From positions 1-6,411 of the forward strand of contig JAJYKN010000085.1 in the NCBI GenBank assembly GCA_021788515.1: a DNA stretch of 6,411 nt, in the 5' to 3' direction. Source of the stretch: Nitrospirota bacterium. Its GTDB lineage: Bacteria > Nitrospirota > UBA9217. Of this stretch, positions 1 to 6,411 are shown piece by piece. Positions within the stretch are counted from its first letter, which is position 1. Each line of letters begins with the position of its first letter. The notes beneath the pieces were generated by a model that was not told where the DNA came from, did not search any database, and was given only the letters and a program-made list of their open reading frames with translations. A program made the translations under genes and the position numbers.

Positions 1-139
1 TCCGCCCTACGGCGCCGCTGTAACGTCGCATCAATAGTACGGCACTCAGTCCCTTCAGCGCAGGCATCACCGCTCTCTTGATGGTGGTCTTCCGCGGTGT
101 TTTCGAGCAGCTTGCCGATTTTTGTCGATACAATGACAT
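1..139 (-). CDS. Possible start of an unidentified gene downstream of the adaptor, cut by the window edge
   Basis: An open frame of 46 codons begins with ATG at 139-137 and runs without a stop off the left end of the window. An AGGA Shine-Dalgarno-like sequence lies about 7 bases upstream of the ATG. The frame opens 29 bases after the adaptor stop codon, so it could be the fourth gene of the exporter operon. The N-terminus is basic (RKTTIKR) and is followed by a moderately hydrophobic stretch (AVMPALKGLSAVLLM), which could be a signal region. A TolC-like outer-membrane protein would be the natural partner here, but I do not recognise any family. The hydrophobic stretch contains a lysine and is followed by RR, which is not a typical cleavage region. 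Another minus-strand frame is also open here, so the true coding frame is undecided. Confidence 0.25.
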   Translation of the reverse strand, partial: MSLYRQKSASCSKTPRKTTIKRAVMPALKGLSAVLLMRRYSGAVGR

Positions 140-168
140 TGGCTTTTCCTGGAAAGAGTTTCTCCCGG

Positions 169-1128
169 TCACTGAGTGCCGGTACTTTTTGTTTCCTGAC
201 CCGTTTCTCCGATATAGACGTCGACTAACTGGCCGGGGTAAAGAACGATATTCTTGGGCCTCTCGCATTTGAATATTATCGGCAATACTCTTACATCGAC
301 CCGTTCGGTCCGCTGGTTTGATAGTTCGATTTTGGGAGAGACATAGGGCTGTATCCGCACATATTCCAGGGGAATCTTGATATCCGTCCCCGGCAGGGAC
401 ATGGTCGCTTTGATCAGCGACGCCTGGGGCAGCCTGTGCACGAGTATCTCGTCGATATAACACCGGACCTCGAGAAAGGGGTGCGAACTGCCCATGACAA
501 GGATGGGCGTAAGTGTCTGCGTATAGGTATCGTACGAGCCCTGGGCGGATATATAGCTGCCGACTGAGGTATTGATCGAAAGGACGATACCGTCTGTCGG
601 CGCCTTCATCGCGTATTTGGACAACAATGCTTGGGCGAGCTCGTACTGTTTCAGCGCTACTTCCGCATTTGCTTTTGCCACGTCGGTCGCGTTTTTTGCG
701 TTGTCCAGATCGTTCTTGCTCACCGATCTCGGCTCCAGTTCATAGGATTTCATCAGTTTGTTCAGTTGGTCCTGAGAGCTTTTCAGGCTTGCGCTCGCCA
801 ACGCTACCTGTGCCTTCTGCTGATCGACGGTTGCCCTCTGTACGGAATCGTCGATCAGGATCAGCGGGGTCCCCTTTTTTACGGTTGCTCCCTCGCTCAC
901 GCGGATGTGCACGACTGTTCCCGGGACTTCCGGATAGATATTGATGTTCGCGCCGTTTCCTTGATAGCTTTCAATAATGCCGTTGGCATAGATCCCCTTT
1001 GAATAAGGATTGGAAGCCGGATTGAACGCCGGGGGCTGAGGTTTTTTTTCTATGCCGGATAGGTAGGAGCCCACGATACCGATCAGCAGGCCGATGATCG
1101 CTGTGATGAATATCACCTTATTCCTCAT
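169..1128 (-). CDS. HlyD/DevB-family periplasmic adaptor (membrane fusion protein) of an ABC exporter
   Basis: This 319-residue protein would bridge the inner-membrane ABC complex to an outer-membrane channel. Residues about 5-25 form one N-terminal membrane anchor with no lipobox. The first half of the lipoyl-like domain lies around residues 48-94 (PEVPGTVVHIRVSEGATVKKG). An Ala/Lys/Gln-rich helical hairpin covers about 95-172, and the second lipoyl half (MKAPTDGIVLSINTSVGSYI) covers about 173-193. A beta-barrel region follows and ends in PGQLVDVYIG (298-307), the usual adaptor C-terminus. The ATG is supported by GGGAGG five bases upstream. The gene overlaps the last 11 bases of the ATPase gene, so the two are probably translationally coupled. 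The short hairpin, single anchor and neighbouring DevC-like permease favour the DevB/MacA type over RND adaptors. The substrate is unknown. Confidence 0.93.
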   Translation of the reverse strand: MRNKVIFITAIIGLLIGIVGSYLSGIEKKPQPPAFNPASNPYSKGIYANGIIESYQGNGANINIYPEVPGTVVHIRVSEGATVKKGTPLILIDDSVQRATVDQQKAQVALASASLKSSQDQLNKLMKSYELEPRSVSKNDLDNAKNATDVAKANAEVALKQYELAQALLSKYAMKAPTDGIVLSINTSVGSYISAQGSYDTYTQTLTPILVMGSSHPFLEVRCYIDEILVHRLPQASLIKATMSLPGTDIKIPLEYVRIQPYVSPKIELSNQRTERVDVRVLPIIFKCERPKNIVLYPGQLVDVYIGETGQETKSTGTQ

Positions 1129-1822
1129 GGGGGCCTCCCTTTTCGATGCCGAGGATCCTGCCGTCCTCCATTTTCATGATCCTGTCGGCGTATTCGAATA
1201 TCCTGCTGTCGTGGGTGACGATGATAATGCACCGCATCTCGTTCAGGACATTGTGCTTGACGAATTCCACGATCCGTCTCCCCGTGTCTCCGTCCAGCGA
1301 TGCGGTCGGCTCGTCGAAGATCAGGATATCGGGGCTGCTCGCGATCGCTCGCGCAATCGCGACCCGTTGCTGTTCACCACCGCTCAATTTGACCGGCGGG
1401 AGATTTGCACGGTCCTTTATCCCCACGATCTCAAGATACTCCATGGCGCTGTTCATGGATTCATTCCAGTCGCGCCGTTTCAGGATAAGGGGGATCGCCA
1501 CGTTTTCGGCTGTTGTCAGCCTCGGGAAAAGGTGAAAATCCTGAAACACGAATCCGACCTTGTTCAACCTGAAATCGGCCAGCTGGTCGCTTGTCATGCT
1601 CCAGATGTCCTTGTCGTCGACAAGCACCGAGCCGGAATTCGGCCTGAGAATTCCCGAGATCAGGCTTAATAGGGTTGTCTTACCGCTCCCGGAAGGGCCC
1701 TCGATGTAAAACATTTCCCCGAAATCAGCTTCAAAACTGACTCCTCTGACGGCATACGTTTTGGCTTCCCCTTCACCGAACCATTTGATCAGTTCATGAG
1801 CTTTTACCGCCAAACCGGCCAT
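1118..1822 (-). CDS. ABC exporter ATP-binding subunit, LolD/MacB/DevA type
   Basis: This 234-residue protein is a complete nucleotide-binding domain that would power the FtsX-type permease encoded just upstream. Visible motifs are Walker A GPSGSGKTT (42-50), Q-loop Q94 in VFQDFHLFP, signature LSGGEQQR (146-153), Walker B ILIFDEP (166-172) with catalytic Glu171, D-loop SLD (175-177) and switch His204 in VTHD. The LSGGEQQRVAIARA signature and the length are typical of the LolD/MacB ATPase group, which pairs with mechanotransmission-type permeases. The ATG lies one base after the permease stop codon. Its ribosome-binding site (AGAGGA) is inside the last codons of the permease gene, so coupled translation is likely. 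The end overlaps the adaptor start by 11 bases. Specific assignment to DevA rather than LolD rests on the permease and adaptor neighbours. Confidence 0.95.
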   Translation of the reverse strand: MAGLAVKAHELIKWFGEGEAKTYAVRGVSFEADFGEMFYIEGPSGSGKTTLLSLISGILRPNSGSVLVDDKDIWSMTSDQLADFRLNKVGFVFQDFHLFPRLTTAENVAIPLILKRRDWNESMNSAMEYLEIVGIKDRANLPPVKLSGGEQQRVAIARAIASSPDILIFDEPTASLDGDTGRRIVEFVKHNVLNEMRCIIIVTHDSRIFEYADRIMKMEDGRILGIEKGGPHEE

Positions 1823-1823
1823 A

Positions 1824-2960
1824 TTATCCTCTGAAAATGTCGAACGGCTCTATCTTGAGCACTTTCCTGACGCCGATATAGCTTGAAATGCCGGCAATAA
1901 TCACGACCATGACAAGGGCCATGCCGAGATTTCCATACGTTATTAAGGCTGCGTAGTCCGGCAGCCGCAGTTTTGCGATCGTAATCAGGAGAGAGGCAAA
2001 ACCGATGCCGAGGCCGTAGCCGGTGAGAGCTGTAAACGTCGCCTGGAAGAGGATCATAAAGATCAGTTCCTTCCCCTTTGCCCCGATAGCCTTTAATGCG
2101 CCGAATTTTTCCAGGTTCTCCAGGATGAAGGTGTAAAAGGTCTGGCCTGAAATGGACAAGCCTACGATGAAACTTATTACGGTCATGATGAGCACATTGG
2201 TGCCGAGGCCCGTCTTGTATTTGTAAAAAGTGGACGTTTTCTCGATGAACTCGTCTTTCGTCAGCGCGAGGTATCCAAGGTTAGCCACCTGCTGCTTGAT
2301 ATATGGCACGGCATCGTTGCTCTTCGGATCGACCAGAATAAAAGCATCGGTAAATCTCGAGGAGGGAATATAGGTGATAGCCCTGTTATAGGTCGTGTAA
2401 AGGGTCGGCACTCCGAACAAGCCGCTGGTCGTGACCCTGGCAATGCCCACGATCACACCCCGGTGATCGTTTATTTCAAATTCAGTTCCGATCCGGGGAT
2501 TTTCGAGCTTGGGGAATTCAGCGTCCTTGACCACGACAAAAGCATTTTCCGCATAGATATCATCGATCTTTCCCTCTATGAGCTCTGGCCTGCCAAACAG
2601 GCTGGAGTCATCCAGCCCGAGGACCGTCACCGATTGATAAACGCCGCTGCGCAGTTTCACAAGCGCACCGCCGGAATAGAGCGGGACTGCGTAATTGACG
2701 CCGTTAATACTCCGTACCGCGTCCAACACATAATCCGGCATCGGAATACTGTTCACCGCGGTATTGACGGCGGGGTCCATCACCCAGATCTTGGCGCCTA
2801 CGTTGAGGACCGTAGCGGATGACCGGTGCAGGATGCCGGCGAACAATGAGGTCATCATGATCATCAAAAAGACCGCGAAAGTTATCCCCATGAGCAAGGC
2901 GGCGAATTTGCCCTTGTCGTTCACCAGCAGCTTATAGGCGATTTTGAGGATTCCTTTCAC
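1824..2960 (-). CDS. DevC-like ABC exporter permease, FtsX/MacB family
   Basis: This is a 378-residue inner-membrane subunit. One membrane segment lies at about 19-41, followed by a large periplasmic domain at about 42-250. Three C-terminal segments lie at about 252-275, 308-335 and 346-365. This 1+3 layout is that of FtsX-domain permeases. SISGQTFYTFILENLEKFGA followed by LKAIGAKGKEL, and the terminal EPFDIFRG, resemble DevC-type permeases of DevBCA exporters, which carry lipids or glycolipids in cyanobacteria. I chose the GTG at 2960-2958 because GGGAG lies 7 bases upstream and the family's N-terminal helix begins there. A longer frame starting at 2999 adds 13 residues (MLTSIRCEKGRTT) with no ribosome-binding site and no family resemblance. 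This is the first gene of the operon. The substrate is not determinable from sequence. Confidence 0.9.
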   Translation of the reverse strand: MKGILKIAYKLLVNDKGKFAALLMGITFAVFLMIMMTSLFAGILHRSSATVLNVGAKIWVMDPAVNTAVNSIPMPDYVLDAVRSINGVNYAVPLYSGGALVKLRSGVYQSVTVLGLDDSSLFGRPELIEGKIDDIYAENAFVVVKDAEFPKLENPRIGTEFEINDHRGVIVGIARVTTSGLFGVPTLYTTYNRAITYIPSSRFTDAFILVDPKSNDAVPYIKQQVANLGYLALTKDEFIEKTSTFYKYKTGLGTNVLIMTVISFIVGLSISGQTFYTFILENLEKFGALKAIGAKGKELIFMILFQATFTALTGYGLGIGFASLLITIAKLRLPDYAALITYGNLGMALVMVVIIAGISSYIGVRKVLKIEPFDIFRG

Positions 2961-3007
2961 TGTGGTTCTCCCTTTTTCGCAGCGGATCGACGTGAGCAAA
3001 GTCGAAC

Positions 3008-3036
3008 GGTATATTGGGGAACACTTTCATAAACAA
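3008..3036 (-). promoter_or_regulatory. Candidate sigma70-type promoter for the devC-like operon
   Basis: Read on the minus strand, TTGTTT (3036-3031) and TATACC (3013-3008) are separated by exactly 17 bases. Transcription would start near 3001 and give a leader of about 40 bases before the GTG at 2960. Both hexamers are imperfect matches to TTGACA and TATAAT. Position and spacing are the main support. Confidence 0.3.
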
Positions 3037-3138
3037 ACTATAGCACTCCTACCGGTACGCCGCGCAAAATCCGGATGCGCTGTCTTTTTTGCGTTATTTT
3101 GCCGGGAACTTAGCGTGTTTGTCTTGATAAAAAATCAT

Positions 3139-3190
3139 TCACGTGATATCTTCTAGCAAGATATAAAACAATTTATTGATCGTTACGTGA
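3139..3190. repeat. Paired ACGTGA motifs (TCACGTGA and TTACGTGA)
   Basis: TCACGTGA at 3139-3146 is a perfect 8-base palindrome. TTACGTGA at 3183-3190 differs from it at one base. Their ACGTGA cores start at 3141 and 3185, 44 bases apart, close to four helical turns, so a protein bound at both would sit on the same DNA face. The second site falls between the candidate -35 and -10 of the plus-strand promoter. A role as binding sites is inferred. Confidence 0.3.
3146..3164. promoter_or_regulatory. Operator-like inverted repeat
   Basis: ATATCTT (3146-3152), five bases (CTAGC), and AAGATAT (3158-3164) form a perfect inverted repeat with 7-bp arms. It lies 11 bases upstream of the candidate -35 of the plus-strand ATPase promoter and shares one base with the adjacent TCACGTGA palindrome. 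The size and AT-rich arms fit a dimeric repressor or activator site, such as a TetR- or MarR-type operator. No T-run follows, so it is not an intrinsic terminator. Which regulator binds is unknown. Confidence 0.4.
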
Positions 3191-3205
3191 AAGAAATTGT
3201 ATATA
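3176..3205 (+). promoter_or_regulatory. Candidate sigma70-type promoter for the DrrA/DrrB-like operon
   Basis: TTGATC (3176-3181) and TATATA (3200-3205) are 18 bases apart in the most AT-rich part of the intergenic region. TATATT (3202-3207) is an alternative -10 with a longer spacer. Transcription would start near 3212, giving a leader of about 200 bases before the ATG at 3414. Confidence 0.35.
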
Positions 3206-3303
3206 TTTGCAATACCATGCGAAACAACAACGATGTCTTGCAGGGAATATGCCGCAGCGTTCAATCTTAGTTGCCGAGGCCGTCGAAAACAACGCGATTT
3301 ATC

Positions 3304-3312
3304 AGGAGGGGG
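3304..3312 (+). promoter_or_regulatory. Strong Shine-Dalgarno-like sequence without a well-placed start codon
   Basis: AGGAGGGGG is the best ribosome-binding-site match in the plus-strand leader, yet no ATG, GTG or TTG lies 5-13 bases downstream. The first usable start is TTG at 3330, about 20 bases past the AGGAGG core and in frame with the ATPase gene. It would add 28 residues. The site may be a chance purine run, part of a regulated leader, or the true site for an unusual start. Confidence 0.3.
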
Positions 3313-3413
3313 AAAAAGACTAAACGATCTTGAACACCTCAATCCTGGAGATCATTGGTATAAGGTGTTTAGCTCCGTGCAAGAAACTTTTCAAAGGCCG
3401 TGAAAAAAAGAAA

Positions 3414-4250
3414 ATGGAAAATCAGAGCCAAGACAATAAATCCAGTTTCGCGGAAGATACAGCCATTCAGACGATGAACCTGACCCGTGAGTTCGGTCAA
3501 CAGACAGCAGTTGACCGGATCAACATCAACGTCAGACAGGGACAGATCTTCGGATTACTCGGTCCGAACGGCGCGGGGAAAAGCACTACGATCAAAATGC
3601 TCACGACGCTCCTTGATCCGACTTCCGGAACGGCAATTGTGGCCGGCTTCGATATTGTTGACGAGCCCGCCCAGGTACGGAGACGAATCGGATATGTCCC
3701 TCAAATGCTGTCCGCGGACGGCGCGTTAACGGGACGTGAGAATTTAATGCTCTCAGCCAAACTTTATCGCATGCCCGGCTCGGAGAGAGCCGCCCGTATC
3801 GACGAAGCCCTGAAATTTATGGGGCTGGAAAACTCGGCAAAAAAACTCGTCAAGACGTATTCAGGCGGAATGATCAGAAGGCTGGAGCTTGCCCAGGCAA
3901 TGCTCCACCATCCCGTTGTCCTCTTTCTTGATGAGCCGACTATCGGCCTTGACCCGGTGGCGAGGCGCATTGTATGGGACCGGCTGCTGGATTTGAGGCG
4001 GGATTACAACATGACGGTCCTCATCACGACGCACGATATGGAAGAGGCGGACCAGCTCTGCGATGAGCTTGCCATTTTGCACGAAGGAAGAGTTGCTACG
4101 ATCGGGAAACCCGCGGAATTAAAAGCAGCGATCGGCCCCACGGCCACACTGGATGATGTTTTTGCGCAGTGCTGCGGGGTCATGATCACCGAAGGGGGAA
4201 ATTATCGTGACGTCCGGCAAACACGAAGCACGGTCAGCCGGCTCGGCTGA
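3414..4250 (+). CDS. DrrA-type ABC exporter ATP-binding subunit
   Basis: This 278-residue cytoplasmic ATPase would drive the ABC-2 permease encoded next. Visible motifs are Walker A GPNGAGKST (50-58), Q-loop Q97 in YVPQ, signature YSGGM (149-153), Walker B VVLFLDEP (168-175) with catalytic Glu174, D-loop GLD (178-180) and switch His207 in TTHD. The YSGGMIRRLELAQ signature and the C-terminal tail with TLDDVF (235-240) and GGNYRDVRQTR mark the DrrA/NodI-like group that pairs with ABC-2 permeases. I prefer ATG 3414 because conserved ABC sequence begins soon after it, but its ribosome-binding site is poor (only an A-rich AAAGAAA). TTG at 3330 is an in-frame alternative that would add a Cys/Lys-rich extension. 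The end overlaps the permease gene by 44 bases. The substrate could be a drug, lipid or polysaccharide. Confidence 0.93.
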   Translation: MENQSQDNKSSFAEDTAIQTMNLTREFGQQTAVDRININVRQGQIFGLLGPNGAGKSTTIKMLTTLLDPTSGTAIVAGFDIVDEPAQVRRRIGYVPQMLSADGALTGRENLMLSAKLYRMPGSERAARIDEALKFMGLENSAKKLVKTYSGGMIRRLELAQAMLHHPVVLFLDEPTIGLDPVARRIVWDRLLDLRRDYNMTVLITTHDMEEADQLCDELAILHEGRVATIGKPAELKAAIGPTATLDDVFAQCCGVMITEGGNYRDVRQTRSTVSRLG

Positions 4251-5031
4251 CTCCTTTTCTCTCGTGGATTTCGCGAGGCAGAGCATTGCGATAGGAGAAT
4301 CCGAGCTGAAGAAACTCCTCCGCGATCCTACCGAACTTTTTTCCCGTGCTGTCCAGCCGATCCTCTGGTTGGTGATTTTCGGCCAGGTTTTCAGCCGGGT
4401 CCGGGGCATTCCAACCGGCAACATCAGTTACCTGGCCTTCATGTGTCCCGGGATTTTAGCGCAGAGCGTGCTGTTCAGCGCGATCTTTTACGGCATCGCG
4501 GTCATTTGGGAACGGGACCTGGGGATCGTTCATAAACTCCTGGTGAGCCCGGCCTATCGGGGCGCCCTGGTATTCGGGAAGGCGATTTCCGCCGGATTTC
4601 GGGGGTTGATCCAGGCGCTCATCATCTACGTTATTGCGTTCCTCATGCGGATCGAGATCAGCTTGAGCCCGCATACGATCCTGGGCGTGCTTTTGGCCGT
4701 TATGCTCGGATCGGCTATCTTTTCGACCTTTTCTCTTATTATCGCCTGTATCGTGAAGACCAGGGAGCGCTTCATGGGAATAGGCCAGGTACTCACCATG
4801 CCCCTTTTTTTCGCAAGCAACGCGATCTACCCGCTCGAACTTATGCCGAAATGGTTGCTGATATTTGCGAGAATCAACCCCCTGACCTATTTGGTGGACA
4901 TATTACGGGGACTCATGATCCAGGGCGGTCACAGCGCGTATGGGTTCATGTTCGATGTTGTCATTCTCGGATCGATCTATGCATTCCTGGTTGTCATCGC
5001 ATCGAAGCTCTATCCCACGTTGATACAGTAG
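4207..5031 (+). CDS. ABC-2 family (DrrB-type) exporter permease
   Basis: This 274-residue inner-membrane subunit partners with the DrrA-type ATPase. After a hydrophilic N-terminus of about 44 residues there are six hydrophobic segments, at about 46-63, 73-100, 120-147, 158-183, 192-210 and 249-269. WERDLGIVHKLLVSP (101-115) matches the cytoplasmic coupling region typical of ABC-2 permeases. The conserved block SNAIYPLELMPKW, followed by INPLTYLVDILRGL (about 223-236), is diagnostic of the family. The GTG at 4207 lies inside the ATPase frame and has AGGGGG about 8 bases upstream, so coupled translation is likely. Length and topology are normal for the family. No accessory gene follows, because the next genes are convergent and belong to nitrogen metabolism. 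Homologues move drugs, polysaccharides or Nod factors, so the substrate is not predictable here. Confidence 0.93.
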   Translation: MTSGKHEARSAGSADSFSLVDFARQSIAIGESELKKLLRDPTELFSRAVQPILWLVIFGQVFSRVRGIPTGNISYLAFMCPGILAQSVLFSAIFYGIAVIWERDLGIVHKLLVSPAYRGALVFGKAISAGFRGLIQALIIYVIAFLMRIEISLSPHTILGVLLAVMLGSAIFSTFSLIIACIVKTRERFMGIGQVLTMPLFFASNAIYPLELMPKWLLIFARINPLTYLVDILRGLMIQGGHSAYGFMFDVVILGSIYAFLVVIASKLYPTLIQ

Positions 5032-5040
5032 GTTTCAAAG

Positions 5041-5190
5041 CTACAGCGTCCGCGCAAAAACAAGTGTATCATTGCTTAGGTTTCTTACTCCTGCAGAGAA
5101 GTGAGCCATTCCTTCGACGGGCAGAAACAGTTCAGGATTGTGCTCCGCCCCCTTCACCGTGACCGGCAGGATAAGAATGATGGTCAGCAT
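5041..5190 (-). CDS. Weak small ORF, possible 49-residue secreted peptide
   Basis: ATG at 5190-5188 opens a 49-codon frame. It begins with a hydrophobic stretch resembling a short signal region (MLTIILILPVTVKGA) and continues into a hydrophilic tail ending VFARTL. There is no ribosome-binding site, there is no basic residue before the hydrophobic part, and the frame starts beyond the terminator of the P-II gene, so it would need its own promoter, which I do not see. I recognise no family. It may be a chance frame or a decayed remnant. Confidence 0.15.
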   Translation of the reverse strand: MLTIILILPVTVKGAEHNPELFLPVEGMAHFSAGVRNLSNDTLVFARTL

Positions 5191-5228
5191 GGTGACGGTA
5201 CCGCTCCATAGCGAATATATCGTACTAT

Positions 5229-5264
5229 AAAAAAGGGCCGGCATGCAATGGAACATGCCGACCC
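5229..5264 (-). terminator. Rho-independent terminator of the amtB-glnK operon
   Basis: On the minus strand a stem-loop is followed at once by six T residues (plus-strand A-run 5229-5234). The stem is CGGCATG (5239-5245) with CATGCCG (5254-5260) around an 8-base loop. One C/A mismatch then separates it from an extra GGG/CCC clamp at the base (5235-5237 with 5262-5264). It lies about 80 bases after the P-II stop codon and is well placed to end that transcript. Confidence 0.88.
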
Positions 5265-5276
5265 AGGGAGGATAGA

Positions 5277-5297
5277 CGGCGATCTCTCAAATCGCCG
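5277..5297 (-). other. Small hairpin in the 3' untranslated region of glnK
   Basis: CGGCGAT (5277-5283) and ATCGCCG (5291-5297) form a perfect 7-bp stem with a 7-base loop. It lies between the P-II stop codon and the terminator and has no T-run of its own. It may stabilise the 3' end of the transcript or be part of a 3'-derived small RNA. No function is shown by the sequence. Confidence 0.35.
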
Positions 5298-5343
5298 GTT
5301 ACCCGCTTCGATGTCCCTTCATCCGGGCGGGAAGGGTGGAACC

Positions 5344-6411
<1,068 letters not shown>

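Larger units (their letters stand above)
2961..3413. promoter_or_regulatory. Divergent intergenic control region between the two ABC exporter operons
   Basis: These 453 bases hold no convincing gene. The centre, about 3100-3215, is markedly AT-rich compared with the flanking genes, as expected for promoters. Within it I see candidate promoters facing each way, a 19-base inverted repeat (3146-3164), the palindrome TCACGTGA (3139-3146) and a related TTACGTGA (3183-3190). A third ACGTGA occurs at 2990-2995, inside the leader of the minus-strand operon. The plus-strand leader between the candidate promoter and the ATPase start would be about 200 bases, long for a simple 5' UTR. No regulator gene lies in the window, so any trans-acting factor is encoded elsewhere. 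The presence of control elements is inferred from position and composition. Confidence 0.6.
5032..5343. other. Convergent intergenic region between the ABC-2 permease and P-II genes
   Basis: These 312 bases separate the plus-strand exporter operon from the minus-strand amtB-glnK operon. The right half is the 3' untranslated region of the P-II gene, with a small hairpin (5277-5297) and a clear intrinsic terminator (5229-5264). The left half holds one weak minus-strand reading frame (5041-5190). I see no good plus-strand intrinsic terminator for the permease gene. The strong stem at 5235-5264 is not followed by a T-run on the plus strand. Confidence 0.7.

Noticed and set aside
627..1002. Plus-strand open frames of 105 and 123 residues
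   Set aside because: They lie entirely antisense to the well-supported adaptor gene, show no family features and have Cys/Arg/Ser-rich composition typical of shadow frames.
1094..1669. 191-residue plus-strand open frame
   Set aside because: It is antisense to the ABC ATPase gene, whose complete motif set fixes the coding strand. It has no recognisable domain.
3062..3090. Stem GCGCA/TGCGC followed by a T-run, terminator-like on the plus strand
   Set aside because: The stem is only 5 bp with a 9-base loop, the T-run starts 4 bases after it, and no plus-strand gene upstream would need it.
3197..3403. Possible leader ORF of up to 68 residues before the DrrA-type gene
   Set aside because: There is no ribosome-binding site at the TTG or the internal ATG 3233, and it has no recognisable family or hydrophobic pattern. 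Kept only as one option in the leader finding.
4851..5162. 103-residue plus-strand frame crossing the end of the ABC-2 permease
   Set aside because: Most of it is an out-of-frame reading of the permease C-terminus, whose conserved family block fixes the correct frame.
5153..5195. Inverted pieces TCACC/GGTGA and TGACC/GGTCA, considered as a plus-strand terminator for the ABC-2 permease
   Set aside because: The stems are two short 5-bp helices with an internal loop and a large apical loop, and no T-run follows.

Overview
This window looks like chromosomal DNA from a Gram-negative bacterium of intermediate GC content. A periplasmic adaptor encoded with a DevC/FtsX-type permease and a LolD-type ATPase implies export across two membranes. 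The style would fit Desulfobacterota, Nitrospirota or relatives, but that is an inference and no phylogenetic marker is present.

Left part (1-2960, minus strand): one tightly packed operon, read right to left. It encodes a DevC-like FtsX-family permease (1824-2960, GTG start), a LolD/DevA-type ATPase (1118-1822) and an HlyD/DevB-type adaptor (169-1128). The ATPase starts one base after the permease stop, and the adaptor overlaps the ATPase by 11 bases. Together they make a DevBCA/MacAB-like exporter that would need a TolC-like outer-membrane channel. No channel gene is recognisable, although an open frame runs off the left edge (1-139).

Middle (2961-3413): a 453-base divergent intergenic region that is clearly more AT-rich in its centre. 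It holds candidate promoters in both directions, a 7-bp perfect inverted repeat that looks like an operator, a TCACGTGA palindrome with a second near-copy 44 bases away, and a strong Shine-Dalgarno-like sequence with no well-placed start codon.

Right of it (3414-5031, plus strand): a second, unrelated ABC exporter pair. It consists of a DrrA-type ATPase and an ABC-2 (DrrB-type) permease whose reading frames overlap by 44 bases. The two exporters are divergently transcribed and may share regulation. Their substrates cannot be read from the sequence.

Right end (5032-6411): a convergent gap with a clear minus-strand intrinsic terminator, then a P-II signalling protein (glnK-like) and the 3' two-thirds or so of an ammonium transporter gene (amtB-like), which enters from outside the window. 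This is the classic amtB-glnK nitrogen module. The P-II protein is atypical: the T-loop tyrosine used for uridylylation and the arginine that plugs the Amt pore are both replaced, and the Amt tail is also altered.

I found no tRNA, rRNA, CRISPR array, transposase or integrase. I do not see a demonstrably new system. The best leads are the atypical P-II/Amt pair and the shared control region of the two exporters.
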